A stretch of 6,644 bases of DNA from Deltaproteobacteria bacterium (GTDB lineage Bacteria; Desulfobacterota; GWC2-55-46). Where the stretch lies: the NCBI GenBank assembly GCA_030646655.1, contig JAUSLB010000125.1:1-6644 (forward strand), written 5' to 3'. The translations under genes were made by a program, and so were the position numbers. This document shows positions 5,470-6,644 of this stretch, piece by piece (positions within the stretch are counted from its first letter, which is position 1; the number at the start of each line of letters is the position of its first letter). A model generated the notes under the pieces. The model was not told the origin of the DNA, searched no databases, and was given only the letters and a program-made list of their open reading frames with translations.

Positions 5470-6609
5470 ATGGCTTCAAACAAGGTCTCTATCACAAGGT
5501 GCGGCTCTTACGCTGAGGGGTCCGTCCAAAAGGCCTTAAGGGAGAATATCGACGCCCTCGGCGGCGTAGAGAGCTTCGTTAAAAAGGGCGAAGAGATACT
5601 CATTAAGCCCAACCTCCTTTCAGGAAAGCCCCCGGAGGCCGCGGTAACAACCCACCCGAGCGTCGTAAAAGCGATGATCCTCCTCATTAAGGATGCCGGG
5701 GCGCGCCCTTATGTGGGCGACAGCCCGGGCTTGGGCACGGCGCGGAAGGCGGCTGAAAAATGCGGCATCCTCGAAGTGTGCAGGCAGACCCAGACAGAGC
5801 TTATCGAGTTCAAAGAGCTTGTCTTTGCCGAGAACCCCGAGGGGCATACGTTCAAGAGGCTTGAGGTGGCGAAGGAAGTCCTATCCTTCGACGGGATCAT
5901 AAACCTGCCAAAGCTCAAGACCCACGCCCAGATGTATCTGACGCTCGGCGTCAAAAACATGTTCGGGTGCGTGCCCGGCAAGCTCAAGCCCCAGTGGCAC
6001 TTATCCGCAGGCGTGGACAGCATGGACTTTGCTTCCATGCTGTTGGACTTATATATGTTCCTAAAACCGAGGCTTACCGTTATCGACGGCATAGTCAGCA
6101 TGGAGGGTAACGGCCCGGGGAGCGGCACGCCGAGGCATACAAATCTCATTTTTAGCGGAGCGGACTGCATTTCCCTCGATACTGTCATAGCGGAGGCCCT
6201 TGGCGCGAAGCCCGAATCCATCCCTATCCTTAAGGCCGCAAGGCTTCGCGGCATGAAAGGGGCTCTTCTTAAAAATATCGAGGTCGTGGGCGAGAAGATC
6301 GAGGAGATCCGGGTAAAGGACTTCGTCTTCCCGCCCCTTTTGAGCGTTAACTTTGCTTCATCGCTACCCTGCTTCATCGATAAAAGGATAAGAAAGGCCT
6401 TGACCTCCCGGCCCCATGTAAGAGAGGAGGACTGCAACCTCTGCTCAATATGCGTTGAGGTCTGCCCGGCCGATGTGATGGAAAAAACCGGAAGGATAAT
6501 CATAGATTACGACAGATGCATAAGGTGCTACTGCTGTCAGGAGATGTGCCCGAAGGGGGCGATAGCCCCGAAAGAGGGCTGGCTTAAAAAGATAATACCG
6601 GGGATGTAG
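5470..6609 (+). CDS. DUF362 protein with two C-terminal 4Fe-4S ferredoxin motifs
   Basis: This 379-residue protein belongs to the DUF362 family, whose biochemical function is unknown to me. The DUF362 domain fills about 5-300 with family-type blocks: ILIKPNLLSG (43-52), TTHPSVVKA, GDSPGLGTA (83-91), NLPKLKTHAQMYLTLGVKNM (145-164), then VIDGIVSMEGNGPGSGTPR (204-222) and LDTVIAEALG. The C-terminus adds two ferredoxin motifs: C322-x2-C325-x2-C328-x3-C332-P and C350-x2-C353-x2-C356-x3-C360-P, expected to bind two [4Fe-4S] clusters; an extra C355 sits in the second. There is no signal peptide or transmembrane helix, so it is probably cytosolic. The fusion of both parts is common in anaerobes and suggests a redox role, but substrate and partner cannot be read from the sequence. 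The ATG at 5470 gives a natural start but lacks a Shine-Dalgarno. It is 25 nt downstream of the GGDEF gene. No functional link with it is evident. Confidence 0.88.
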   Translation: MASNKVSITRCGSYAEGSVQKALRENIDALGGVESFVKKGEEILIKPNLLSGKPPEAAVTTHPSVVKAMILLIKDAGARPYVGDSPGLGTARKAAEKCGILEVCRQTQTELIEFKELVFAENPEGHTFKRLEVAKEVLSFDGIINLPKLKTHAQMYLTLGVKNMFGCVPGKLKPQWHLSAGVDSMDFASMLLDLYMFLKPRLTVIDGIVSMEGNGPGSGTPRHTNLIFSGADCISLDTVIAEALGAKPESIPILKAARLRGMKGALLKNIEVVGEKIEEIRVKDFVFPPLLSVNFASSLPCFIDKRIRKALTSRPHVREEDCNLCSICVEVCPADVMEKTGRIIIDYDRCIRCYCCQEMCPKGAIAPKEGWLKKIIPGM

Positions 6610-6644
6610 GACCCCTCACCCTCCCCTCTATCCCCTCCCGTCAA
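6610..6644 (+). terminator. C-rich, G-poor tail after the DUF362 gene (possible Rho-dependent end)
   Basis: The last 35 nt contain only two G residues and repeat CCCCTC at 6612, 6623 and 6632. There is no hairpin plus T-run. A C-rich, G-poor, unstructured 3' flank is what a Rho loading region looks like, but the window ends here and the call is tentative. Confidence 0.25.

Noticed and set aside
5709..6503. 264-codon open frame on the minus strand
   Set aside because: It lies wholly inside the DUF362 gene, opposite its well-conserved motifs, and has no recognisable domain. It is a shadow of the real gene.

Overview
The window carries most of a bacterial Tol-Pal operon followed by two genes of other function, all on the + strand. 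The order is tolR (5' end cut off by the window edge), tolA, tolB, pal, cpoB (ybgF), then a REC-GGDEF response regulator (likely diguanylate cyclase), then a DUF362 protein with two C-terminal 4Fe-4S motifs. This implies a Gram-negative (diderm) organism. The DNA is moderately GC-rich, with heavy use of AGG for Arg and ATA for Ile. With the DUF362/ferredoxin protein and the lipoprotein form of CpoB, this fits a Desulfobacterota- or Nitrospirota-like lineage, but the phylum is an inference and cannot be settled here.

Positions 1-3210 form a tight operon: tolR-tolA gap 2 nt, tolA-tolB gap 4 nt, tolB-pal gap 38 nt with a small palindromic hairpin and a strong Shine-Dalgarno. TolR and TolA are the inner-membrane, proton-motive-force side (TolQ should lie just upstream, outside the window). 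TolB is the periplasmic beta-propeller, Pal the peptidoglycan-binding outer-membrane lipoprotein, and CpoB the TPR/coiled-coil accessory protein that links Tol-Pal to septal wall synthesis in E. coli.

The 274-nt spacer between pal and cpoB (3211-3484) is the most unusual stretch. It is full of inverted repeats, swings from about 63% GC (3211-3310) to about 40% GC (3311-3420), and has TIR-like ends around TGAAAAA. It is flanked by two ATTA copies, one of which sits in the pal stop codon. Removing 3210-3470 with one ATTA copy would leave pal ending in TAG and cpoB starting 13 nt later, the compact spacing of the rest of the operon. I read it as a probable small non-autonomous mobile or repeat element inserted exactly at the pal terminus. 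A structured leader RNA is the main alternative.

Positions 4418-6644 hold the REC-GGDEF regulator and the DUF362 iron-sulfur protein. Their spacers are short, rich in C and T and poor in G, unlike those of the tol-pal part, which suggests separate transcription units or Rho-dependent boundaries. The GGDEF active site is intact but the usual RxxD inhibitory site reads R-E-G-E. I see no CRISPR array, tRNA, rRNA, transposase or toxin/defence system, and no gene on the minus strand that I would support.
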